Shown here one piece after another: positions 17,579-24,361 of a stretch of DNA of 24,361 bases (within the stretch, counting starts at the first letter, position 1; every line of letters begins with the position of its first letter). The notes under the pieces were generated by a model. It did not search any database. It worked only from the letters and a program-made list of their open reading frames with translations, and was not told the origin of the DNA. The position numbers were made by a program, and so were the translations under genes. This DNA comes from JALUUH01 sp964636675 (GTDB taxonomy: Bacteria; Pseudomonadota; Gammaproteobacteria; S012-40): the NCBI GenBank assembly GCA_964636675.1, contig CAZWUO010000030.1:1-24361 (forward strand), given 5' to 3'.

Positions 17579-20032
17579 ATGAAGCTGAAAGAAAAGATCA
17601 AAAAAGTGGCAGTTGGGTATTTGCTATTGAGCGGATTTCTTGCTCATATTGTTTTGATAGCCTCTTTTTTCTATGTCTTGCAATCTCAAGAGTTAACGGT
17701 TCGGCAGCTTATTATTAAAGTTGGCGATAAGATGGGCGTGAACTCTAAGCACATGCAATCGGTTGTCTTTTCTTCTCCCATGTTTCCGAATCATCAGTTT
17801 GATGGACAATTATCGGAGATGTCCCCAAGGATACTTTTGCCTCAATTATCTCAATGGGATGGTCGTTCTCAACCGGCTCTTTTTGTTGAGCGAGCGAAAG
17901 CCTATAAAGAACAAGGTATATCGATGCCCGATCCCTGTCGGAGTACGTCCACAATGTCTATGGCTGCATGCTGGGTTGTGTCTGGGAACGAGAGTGTTGC
18001 TTCGTTGTTAGTAGCAGAATTGAGAGGTTTTAATGCGGTTTCTCCGAAGGAGTCTGGAGAATATGGTAATGCATGGGTGCTTGCGTTTGCCTATGACTTA
18101 TTATCCACCTATCCAAGTTTAATGGACGAAGATAGAGACGTCATCGAAACGAAACTCGTGCGGGCGCTAAGAGAATATTTGATTTTATTGAACAGCGATG
18201 GCCCGTCTCTGTGGCATGGGCGAAATACGTTAGCTTCTATTGCATGGATAATCGCCATAACCTTGAATCCTTCTTCAGAAGATGTGCGAAATAATATTGT
18301 CCAAGCACAAGCACATTTCTTGGATGTTGTAAGGTCGATTCAAATAACTGAAGCTTGGCCTGGAGGATATAATTATTGGATACAAGAAAGAGCTTTTCTT
18401 TTTGTGTTGGCTGCTTCCGCTTACTTGAATGGTATCGAATCCAGTCAGTATGCAGATGAAATCAAGAGAATTTTAGAGCAAGTTGGTTTGTGGCACGTGT
18501 ATGCCGTTCGACCTGATGATCGTGTTGAAGGTTTTGGTGATGAAGGATCACGGGTTGATCTCAAAGATGAAACAGCGCGTGTAATCGATTTGCTTGCTCA
18601 GGCGACAAAGAATCCAATATTCAGTCAATTTTCTCGTTATATTCAACGGTTACATGGGAAAGAAAGTTATTATCGGGGTTATCAATGGGGCTTTCAATTG
18701 TTCAATGACCCGAGCATATTTTCTTTACCTCAGCGAGATAAGGATCTTTCCAATTTTAGTGGTTTGTCTAACGTGGGTTGGTTTGGCAAAGACGCGTTTA
18801 ATATGTTTTACCTGCGTTCGGGATGGAGTGATGATGATACGTTTATTACTTACAAAGCGGGGCACGTTTTCACACACCATGGACATTACGATGCAGGGCA
18901 TTTTACGATTTATAAAGGTGCTCCGTTAGTGGTTAATAGTAGTTCATACAAAGATTTCACGGGAGAAAATAGGCTAAACTACTCCATCAGAACGATCGCA
19001 AAAAATAGCATTCTGGTTCAGAAGCCGGGGGAGCGAGTAAAACCAAACCGTTTTTTCAAAAAAAATGTATCTGCTGGTGGTCAGCGAATCATTATTCCTA
19101 CCGGTAGTAGCATCAATAATGTTCAGCAATGGAAAGAAAATATTAGAAAGGGTAAACATTACGAGGGTGCGCAAGTATTGAAGGTGGATGCCCAAGATAA
19201 TGAATATGTTTATATCAAAACAGATTTAACCAAGGCTTATAATAATCAGGCATTCAGCGAAGATGCTGGGGAAGGGAAGGTAAAGTCGATTGTTCGTTCT
19301 ATTCTATATCTAGATGAAGAGGATTCACTGGTTGTTTTTGACAATATTTCGACGACTCAGCCAAGCTACAAAAAAAAATGGATAATGCACACTGAGAACA
19401 AGCCACAATTAGCGCAATTAAAAACGCTAAAAGGAAATGAATCTAATGGGATATTAGAGAGTAAAGAGGGATACGCGCTCATAAAAAACGCTAATAGTAT
19501 GCTGCATGTCAATAAAATTTACCCGGAAAAATCTGTTTTCAAGTTGGTGGGCGGCAAAGATTATAAGTACTATGTTGAGTCTGATGGAGATGATTCTACG
19601 CTAGATGGTGAAAGTTTTTATCAAGGTGCTTCAGATAAGGATTGGTTTGACAAGGCTAATTGGAGGTTAGAGATAGAGCCTCAACAAGAAACAGCCCGAA
19701 GTGATTTTTTTATAGTGCTATCTCCCAGGTTGAAAGATCAAAGGCCGCCTAAAGTGTATAAAGTGAAATCTCAAGGTAATGTTAAAAGTGCGATTGTTAA
19801 TAAAAAACTGATTGCATTTTTTGATCGTGAAATGATTGCCGAAATATTGATGGATTTTCCTTTGAAAATTAATAGGGCTATGTTGATTGGTGTTAGGCCT
19901 AACAGTCTAATAAAATATAAAATTGGGTCAGATTCATTTGTTGTCAAGTCAAACGAACATGGGGTTTTGAGTTTGGATTTTAGGGAAGGCGGGTTTGATA
20001 TTGATAGGTTAGAAATCGGTATGGCGCAGTAA
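17579..20032 (+). CDS. membrane-anchored heparinase II/III-like (alginate-lyase-fold) protein
   Basis: 817 residues. One N-terminal hydrophobic helix (about 12-34) after a lysine-rich start (MKLKEKIKK) gives a signal anchor, so the body should face the periplasm. Residues about 80-390 form an alpha/alpha-toroid region with WHGRN (about 210) and GGYNYWIQERA (about 262-272). About 400-620 is the heparinase II/III beta domain, with HVFTHHGHYDAGHFTIYKG (about 429-447) and VVNSSSYKDF. Relatives cleave uronic-acid-containing polysaccharides by beta-elimination, and such genes occur inside export loci, where they may trim or clear the polymer. The His-rich HHGHYDAGHF agrees with an active enzyme; the substrate is unknown. 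Starts a + unit with the ACP gene 52 bases downstream, divergent from the GT operon. The ATG at 17579 lacks a strong ribosome site. Confidence 0.8.
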   Translation: MKLKEKIKKVAVGYLLLSGFLAHIVLIASFFYVLQSQELTVRQLIIKVGDKMGVNSKHMQSVVFSSPMFPNHQFDGQLSEMSPRILLPQLSQWDGRSQPALFVERAKAYKEQGISMPDPCRSTSTMSMAACWVVSGNESVASLLVAELRGFNAVSPKESGEYGNAWVLAFAYDLLSTYPSLMDEDRDVIETKLVRALREYLILLNSDGPSLWHGRNTLASIAWIIAITLNPSSEDVRNNIVQAQAHFLDVVRSIQITEAWPGGYNYWIQERAFLFVLAASAYLNGIESSQYADEIKRILEQVGLWHVYAVRPDDRVEGFGDEGSRVDLKDETARVIDLLAQATKNPIFSQFSRYIQRLHGKESYYRGYQWGFQLFNDPSIFSLPQRDKDLSNFSGLSNVGWFGKDAFNMFYLRSGWSDDDTFITYKAGHVFTHHGHYDAGHFTIYKGAPLVVNSSSYKDFTGENRLNYSIRTIAKNSILVQKPGERVKPNRFFKKNVSAGGQRIIIPTGSSINNVQQWKENIRKGKHYEGAQVLKVDAQDNEYVYIKTDLTKAYNNQAFSEDAGEGKVKSIVRSILYLDEEDSLVVFDNISTTQPSYKKKWIMHTENKPQLAQLKTLKGNESNGILESKEGYALIKNANSMLHVNKIYPEKSVFKLVGGKDYKYYVESDGDDSTLDGESFYQGASDKDWFDKANWRLEIEPQQETARSDFFIVLSPRLKDQRPPKVYKVKSQGNVKSAIVNKKLIAFFDREMIAEILMDFPLKINRAMLIGVRPNSLIKYKIGSDSFVVKSNEHGVLSLDFREGGFDIDRLEIGMAQ

Positions 20033-20084
20033 TTATCGTCTTGAGCCGCTGTCTTTGGTGATTTGTTGTATGTTGGGAGTGTTG

Positions 20085-20339
20085 ATGTCTGTTGAAGATG
20101 AATTGAAAAAAATTTTGGAGAAGGTGTTGCAGATAAATGAAAAAGTCCAAAGTTTTGAGAGAAGTACAGGGTTGCTTGAAAGTATCCCTGAGTTAGATTC
20201 TATGGCGATTTTGGAAGTATTAAATGCGATTGAAAAAAAATTTGTGATTGAAATTCATGATGACGATATCGATGTTGATGTTTTTACAACTTTTGGAAGT
20301 TTGGTCGATTTTATTGAAACTAAAATTTCATTTTCCTGA
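20085..20339 (+). CDS. acyl carrier protein
   Basis: 84 residues, acidic, all-helical pattern. The phosphopantetheine site is LDSMAI with S39 (PELDSMAILEVLNAIEKKF), followed by the acidic helix II/III region (EIHDDDIDVDVFTTFGSLVDFI). The sequence resembles ACPs I know from exosortase-A-type polysaccharide loci more than fatty-acid AcpP. The ATG at 20085 is preferred to the upstream TTG at 20055 and ATG at 20070 because GGGAG lies 6 bases before it and MSVEDELKK is a normal ACP start. It probably carries the group activated by the AMP-forming ligase encoded on the opposite strand at 21626-23197. It is separated from the ligase by the convergent decarboxylase gene, an uncommon layout. Confidence 0.8.
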   Translation: MSVEDELKKILEKVLQINEKVQSFERSTGLLESIPELDSMAILEVLNAIEKKFVIEIHDDDIDVDVFTTFGSLVDFIETKISFS

Positions 20340-20363
20340 AAATGGTTTAACTTTTGATATGAC

Positions 20364-20380
20364 GGGAGTTTGGACTCCGG
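20364..20380. terminator. small hairpin between convergent genes
   Basis: GGAGT (20365-20369) and ACTCC (20374-20378) pair around TTGG between the stop of the ACP gene (+) and the stop of the decarboxylase gene (-). The stem is short and no U tract is seen in either direction, so it is only a weak candidate for a bidirectional terminator. Confidence 0.25.
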
Positions 20381-20388
20381 AACTTGAA

Positions 20389-21621
20389 TTATACTAAGAT
20401 TTCTAACGGCTCAAGGTGGCTTAAAAATTTTACTGGGCTTGCAGTATAACCATAGGCCCCAGATTGAAAAACGACAATAAGGTCGCCAATCTCTGTCTTG
20501 GGTAATTCCATTTTATTCGCTAAAATATCAAGCGGCGTGCAAAGTGGGCCAACAATATTGACGATTTCCGTTTTTTCATTGCTTGTTTTACCTGCCGTCA
20601 GAGGATAGTTTTTTCTGATAACTTGACCAAAGTTTCCTGATGCCGCCAAATGATGATGTAAACCGCCGTCGGTGACTAAGAATATTTCGCCGCGGGATTC
20701 TTTGCGATCAATAATTTTACAAACGTATATGCCGGCTTCACCGACTAAGAAGCGGCCTAATTCCATCACTATTTCCGTATGAGGAAGATTTTTTTTAACA
20801 GTGGGTAATATATGATTTAAATTTTCAGCGATTGGCTCAAGATCGATTCTTATGTCTCCTGGAAAGTATGGAATACCTAAACCGCCTCCTATATTTAATA
20901 ATTGTACTGGGCATGGCGCCTGATCAGTTAATCGATAGGCTAACTCAAATGTTTTATTATGAGCATCAATAATGCCGTCGGCGTTTAGGTTTTGCGAGCC
21001 ACTGAATATGTGAAAACCGTAAAATTCTAGGTTTAATTTTGCTAAACGTTTTAACATCGCTGGTACACGTTCAGCATCGACACCAAACTGCTTTGGCCCG
21101 CCGCTCATTTTCATGCCCGAAGCTTTCAGTTCAAAGTCTGGGTTAACGCGTATTGCAACCTTAGGTGTTAAGCCAAGTTTTTCTGCAAGTGTGGAAATCC
21201 TTTCCATTTCATTTTCGGATTCCATATTGATAATAATTTCAGCGGTGATGGCTTGTTTTAGTTCTGTATCTGTTTTCCCGGGGCCTGCAAAACTGATATG
21301 TTGACGGGGCATTTCGGTGTCTAGTGCAGTCTTCATTTCTCCCGCTGATGCGAGATCAAATCCATCAACTAATGTAGCCATGGTTTGCACTAGTGCGGGC
21401 ATTGGGTTGGCTTTAATCGCATAATGTAAATGTATTTCTTTAGGCAAGGTATTACGTAATAATTGGATTTGACTTTTTATAATTTTGCGATCGTATGCAT
21501 AAAAAGGGGTCTGGCCTACACGTGCTGCGAGTTGAGTTATTGGAATACCACCAATCTGAAGTTCGCCATCAATCGTGGGGAATTGATCCATGGGTGAATG
21601 TATTGGTTTTGTTTTGGACAT
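20389..21621 (-). CDS. PLP-dependent amino acid decarboxylase, exosortase-A-system-associated type
   Basis: 410 residues, fold type III (alanine-racemase barrel plus beta domain), as in diaminopimelate/ornithine decarboxylases. The PLP lysine is K70 in HYAIKANPMP. Other landmarks are GFHIFSGSQNLNADG, LNIGGGLGIPYFPGD, ELGRFLVGEAGIYVC, the run DGGLHHHLAASGNFGQ that I associate with the exosortase-linked subfamily (TIGR03099), and GPLCTPLDILA with the active-site Cys. It would decarboxylate an amino acid, possibly while bound to the ACP (inference). The ATG at 21621 is chosen because GAGGAG lies 8 bases before it; the open frame extends 32 codons further into the ligase gene. Only 4 bases separate it from the ligase stop, so translation is probably coupled. 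Confidence 0.85.
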   Translation of the reverse strand: MSKTKPIHSPMDQFPTIDGELQIGGIPITQLAARVGQTPFYAYDRKIIKSQIQLLRNTLPKEIHLHYAIKANPMPALVQTMATLVDGFDLASAGEMKTALDTEMPRQHISFAGPGKTDTELKQAITAEIIINMESENEMERISTLAEKLGLTPKVAIRVNPDFELKASGMKMSGGPKQFGVDAERVPAMLKRLAKLNLEFYGFHIFSGSQNLNADGIIDAHNKTFELAYRLTDQAPCPVQLLNIGGGLGIPYFPGDIRIDLEPIAENLNHILPTVKKNLPHTEIVMELGRFLVGEAGIYVCKIIDRKESRGEIFLVTDGGLHHHLAASGNFGQVIRKNYPLTAGKTSNEKTEIVNIVGPLCTPLDILANKMELPKTEIGDLIVVFQSGAYGYTASPVKFLSHLEPLEILV

Positions 21622-21625
21622 TGTT

Positions 21626-23197
21626 TTACTCCTCAAATAGATCTTGGTATTCGGCAGCAAGGAGCTTTCTGTCAATTTTACCATTTGGGTTTTTTGGCAA
21701 GGAGTCTTTGATTTCAACGCTATGCGGGATCATAAAATTTGGTAGATGTTTTTTGCATTCGTTTATGATGTCATCAGGGCTAATATTGTGGTTAGTCGTA
21801 ACGACTACTGTGATAGCTTGCCCAAGTGTTGGGTGGTTTATTCCGAGTGCGACGGTTTCGCTGACCAGGCCTGAGCTATAAATGACTTCTTCTATTTCAG
21901 TGGGGCTGACTCTATAGCCTGAAGTTTTTATCATATCGTCTTTACGGGCGACAAAATAAAGATAGCCGTCTTCGTCTAAGCGTACGGTGTCACCGGACCA
22001 GACTGCAATTTCTGGTAGTTTCAAGCCAGATAATTGACCGGGAGCAGGTTTGAATCGTTCAGCAGTCTTGCTTGAGTCGTTCCAATATCCAAGCGCAACT
22101 AAGGAGCCACGATGCACCAGTTCCCCAGGTTCGCCGGGTGCGCATGGGCTGCCATCTTCTCTGACCACCATTACTTCAGCATTAGGTATCGCCTTGCCCA
22201 TGGAGTCTGGGCGTTTGTCTATTTGCTCTGGCGCTAAAAATGTTGAACGAAAAGCTTCGGTTAAACCATACATCAGGTAAAAATCGGTGGTTGGCAGCAT
22301 GCTACGCAAAGAAGATAGCGTGGCTTTGGGCATCGCACCGCCGGAATTTGTGGTGTAGCGTAAACATGCTTTGGCTTTGTCCGGCCAGTCCAGTTGGGCT
22401 AATTGGTTCCATAATGGTGGAACCCCAGCGAGTCCGGTTATTTTATTTTTTATCATTGTTTTAATGACATCGCGGGGTAACAAATAGTCCATTAATGTGA
22501 CGCTTGCACCCACTGAAAATGCACTGCTGAGTTGGCTAAAGCCGTAATCAAAACTAAATGGTAAAACAGCTAATAGTTTATCTGTTGCTGTGTTTTGTAG
22601 ATACTCAGCAACGCTTTTTGCACCGGTTACCATGTTTCGGTGAGAGAGGACTACGCCCTTTGGTTTGCCGGTGCTGCCGGAAGTGTAAAGAATGGTGGCC
22701 ATGTCTGCGTCGATGACGGGCGGATTTAATGCTTGTTTGGATTCTGCGGGTAAGTCTTGCCAGCGATGAGGGGTTAAATAAGTGAGTCCTTCGAGGGGTT
22801 TATCTCCTGTGGTAATTAAGTGCTGCAGATCATGACATTGTGCTAAAGTTTCTGTGAGCAGATTTGCTCTATCTGGCGAGGTGATGAGAATTCTTACATT
22901 GCAGTCACGCAGAATATAGCCAACCTGCGCTGGTTTAAGCAATGGATTGACCGGAACAAAAACCCCACCTGCGAGACTCGTTGCGAAGAAGCTAATAACG
23001 GTCTCAAATTGCTTGGGCAGGTAAACGGCTGTACGCTCGGATTTGCTGAGACCTAAGGATAATAACGAATTGGCGAAAGTTGCTATTTCTGTTGCCAGGT
23101 GAGTATAGCTGAGCGACCGTTTTTTATGCGTAAGTGCTATGTTGTTGCCAGCACTTTTTGCAGTGTTAATAATTAAATCATGTAGTAGATAGGGCAT
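21626..23197 (-). CDS. AMP-forming acyl/aminoacyl ligase, exosortase-A-system-associated type
   Basis: 523 residues, an ANL-superfamily adenylate-forming enzyme. The P-loop motif is YTSGSTGKPKG (171-181), further core motifs are YLMYGLTEAF and YWNDSSKTAERF, the hinge is FVARKDDMIKTSGYRVSP, and the catalytic lysine is K507 in PNGKIDRK. It activates a carboxylate with ATP and passes it to CoA or a carrier protein. The strong match in layout to TIGR03098-type ligases next to a PLP decarboxylase suggests that it loads an amino acid on the nearby ACP. It begins 3 bases after the DHH gene and ends 4 bases before the decarboxylase gene: a tight operon. No good ribosome site before the ATG, so coupling from the DHH gene is likely. 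Confidence 0.85.
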   Translation of the reverse strand: MPYLLHDLIINTAKSAGNNIALTHKKRSLSYTHLATEIATFANSLLSLGLSKSERTAVYLPKQFETVISFFATSLAGGVFVPVNPLLKPAQVGYILRDCNVRILITSPDRANLLTETLAQCHDLQHLITTGDKPLEGLTYLTPHRWQDLPAESKQALNPPVIDADMATILYTSGSTGKPKGVVLSHRNMVTGAKSVAEYLQNTATDKLLAVLPFSFDYGFSQLSSAFSVGASVTLMDYLLPRDVIKTMIKNKITGLAGVPPLWNQLAQLDWPDKAKACLRYTTNSGGAMPKATLSSLRSMLPTTDFYLMYGLTEAFRSTFLAPEQIDKRPDSMGKAIPNAEVMVVREDGSPCAPGEPGELVHRGSLVALGYWNDSSKTAERFKPAPGQLSGLKLPEIAVWSGDTVRLDEDGYLYFVARKDDMIKTSGYRVSPTEIEEVIYSSGLVSETVALGINHPTLGQAITVVVTTNHNISPDDIINECKKHLPNFMIPHSVEIKDSLPKNPNGKIDRKLLAAEYQDLFEE

Positions 23198-23200
23198 ATA

Positions 23201-24169
23201 TTAACCGAATTGGTCTATTAGCTTTGAGATAAATTTGTCGTAATCTGAATGAGCGAGTTTGTTAATTCCTGCCGCTGCTTTTCTTCCTCCGCCGGTAGGA
23301 AATTGTCGGCATAACTCGTCAGCACCGGTTTTGTTTTCTGCGGGTGCTCTTACGCTCACCACCCATGATTGCTCACCTGTATCGGTTAACAAGGCATGCG
23401 CACGTCCGGGGTGTTGAATATTTAAACGGTTGGCAAATACGCCTGAAGCTCTTCTCGCCCATTTTTCGTTTGGCAGCAAATAAACAGCGTATTTGTCTTT
23501 ACTGATGAGGGGTTCCAAGCGCTTAGCTTTAGTGATGTCTTCAGCGTATCCATCGGCAAGCATTTCGAAAACCGGTTCTGTGGTAATGAATTCTAAGGGG
23601 TCGACAAAATAGGCAATTTTTTTATATAAATCTATAGGTGTTATATGCAAGTCGTCAAGTTTGGCGCCATAGGCGTTATAATTTAGTAAGATGCCTAGCT
23701 GTTTGAGTTGGTTAAGCATAGAGCTGCTTAGGTCATTGTACTGCTTGCTTAGTGCAATAGCGCTGTTGTCAAAATTATCTCCAAACCCGCCCACAATAGC
23801 CCACTTATAGTGCTGATGCGCGAGGTGATTATTAACAATGAGACTCGTACAGATTTCTGCGGAGGTGTTTATATGGGTTTTAAGTTGCTTGTGATGCGGA
23901 ATATTTCCAGCGAAGTGGTGGTCAAAATAGTTAATCGAGGCGCCAGTATCTAAATGCTGGGTGAGTGCTGCCCTGTTTTTATCGAGAGAAATGTCAAATA
24001 CATTAATCCGATTTTCTTTGTGATAGGGTACTTTATCTAATAGTTGAATGTCCCTTTTAACGCCGGTGATGAGGGTGCTTGCTGCGGGTTGTGCCAGGCG
24101 GAACTGGTGCAAGGCGCAAATGCCATCTGCATCTCCATTGAATACGTCATAATTTATAAGCTTAGTCAT
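23201..24169 (-). CDS. DHH-family phosphoesterase
   Basis: 322 residues. The DHH-domain metal ligands are visible: D13/D15 in FNGDADG, D59 in VFDISLD, the name-giving DHH at 83-85 (YFDHHFAG) and D131 in GGFGDNFD. A DHHA1-type C-terminal substrate domain ends in GGGRKAAAG (293-301). The size and two-domain layout resemble NrnA-type enzymes, which degrade very short RNAs and hydrolyse pAp to AMP; motif I lacks the usual HxxPDxD histidine, so this is a divergent branch. Its place between the APS kinase gene (58 bases upstream) and the ligase gene (3 bases downstream) makes a pAp phosphatase role attractive (inference). Other options are a cyclic-dinucleotide or short-oligo phosphodiesterase. Confidence 0.75.
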   Translation of the reverse strand: MTKLINYDVFNGDADGICALHQFRLAQPAASTLITGVKRDIQLLDKVPYHKENRINVFDISLDKNRAALTQHLDTGASINYFDHHFAGNIPHHKQLKTHINTSAEICTSLIVNNHLAHQHYKWAIVGGFGDNFDNSAIALSKQYNDLSSSMLNQLKQLGILLNYNAYGAKLDDLHITPIDLYKKIAYFVDPLEFITTEPVFEMLADGYAEDITKAKRLEPLISKDKYAVYLLPNEKWARRASGVFANRLNIQHPGRAHALLTDTGEQSWVVSVRAPAENKTGADELCRQFPTGGGRKAAAGINKLAHSDYDKFISKLIDQFG

Positions 24170-24227
24170 TGTGTTATGTCGTAGCTGTGTTTGGAGAATT
24201 TCGATTCCGGCGTTTTCAGGTGTTAGT

Positions 24228-24361
24228 CTATTTGATGAAGCCCCGTTTTTCGAGCTTCAAAATAACGCGTTGAGCGGCTTCATCGGGAGAGCATTCTTCG
24301 GTTTTAATAACGAGATCTGCATTTTCTGGGGTTTCGTAAGGGTCACTAATGCCTGTAAACT
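24228..24361 (-). CDS. cysC: APS kinase, C-terminal fragment (cut by window edge)
   Basis: The last 43 codons of a gene that enters from the right edge. FTGISDPYETPENADLVI is the well-known C-terminal block of adenylylsulfate kinase (CysC, FTGIDSPYE.PE.PEL type). The C-terminus then runs ECSPDEAAQRVILKLEKRGFIK and stops at TAG. APS kinase phosphorylates APS to PAPS, the sulfate donor for sulfotransferases and for assimilation. Whether it is a lone CysC or the end of a CysNC fusion cannot be told here. It leads the DHH-ligase-decarboxylase unit with a 58-base gap. Confidence 0.8.
   Translation of the reverse strand, partial: FTGISDPYETPENADLVIKTEECSPDEAAQRVILKLEKRGFIK

Noticed and set aside
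1..24361. CRISPR arrays, tRNA, rRNA or prophage genes
   Set aside because: No regularly spaced repeats, no cloverleaf or rRNA-like stretches and no phage proteins were seen on either strand.

Overview
The window looks like a polysaccharide gene region from an AT-rich Gram-negative bacterium. A marine-type gammaproteobacterium is my guess, from the style of the enzymes and the long tandem-domain secreted proteins; no rRNA, tRNA or housekeeping marker is present to fix the taxon. A run of exactly 100 Ns and several frameshifted stretches show a draft assembly with decayed DNA in its left third.

Left part (1-7110): secreted or decayed carbohydrate-associated genes. Bases 1-804 hold no gene I can support. 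Bases 805-2174 are a frameshifted remnant of a secreted modular protein (cadherin-like and fibronectin-III-like pieces). Then come a DUF5060-type secreted glycosidase-like protein, a decayed IS4-family transposase copy, and a secreted SGNH esterase with malectin-like domains interrupted by the assembly gap.

Middle part (7111-17323): polysaccharide or glycolipid assembly. It contains a lone methyltransferase (-), a two-gene + unit (sugar epimerase/dehydratase, hexapeptide acyltransferase) and, converging on it, a six-gene - unit: two GT2 enzymes with C-terminal membrane segments, a GlpD-like FAD dehydrogenase, two GT4 glycosyltransferases and a UPF0104/LPG-synthase-type membrane protein. The second GT2 enzyme has lost the metal-binding acidic motif that the first keeps.

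Right part (17579-24361): a membrane-anchored heparinase II/III-like protein followed by an acyl carrier protein on +. Converging on these from the right is a - unit: the C-terminus of an APS kinase (CysC), a DHH phosphoesterase, an AMP-forming acyl/aminoacyl ligase and a PLP decarboxylase. The last two and the ACP match the families I know as exosortase-A-system-associated, but neither an exosortase nor a PEP-CTERM tail is visible here.

Working model (inference): the GTs build a lipid-linked or exported glycan. The ligase/ACP/decarboxylase trio would activate and decarboxylate an amino acid to decorate it. CysC plus DHH phosphoesterase would supply PAPS and clear the by-product pAp for sulfation. 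The lyase, esterase and glycosidase-like proteins would trim or remodel the product outside the cytoplasm.
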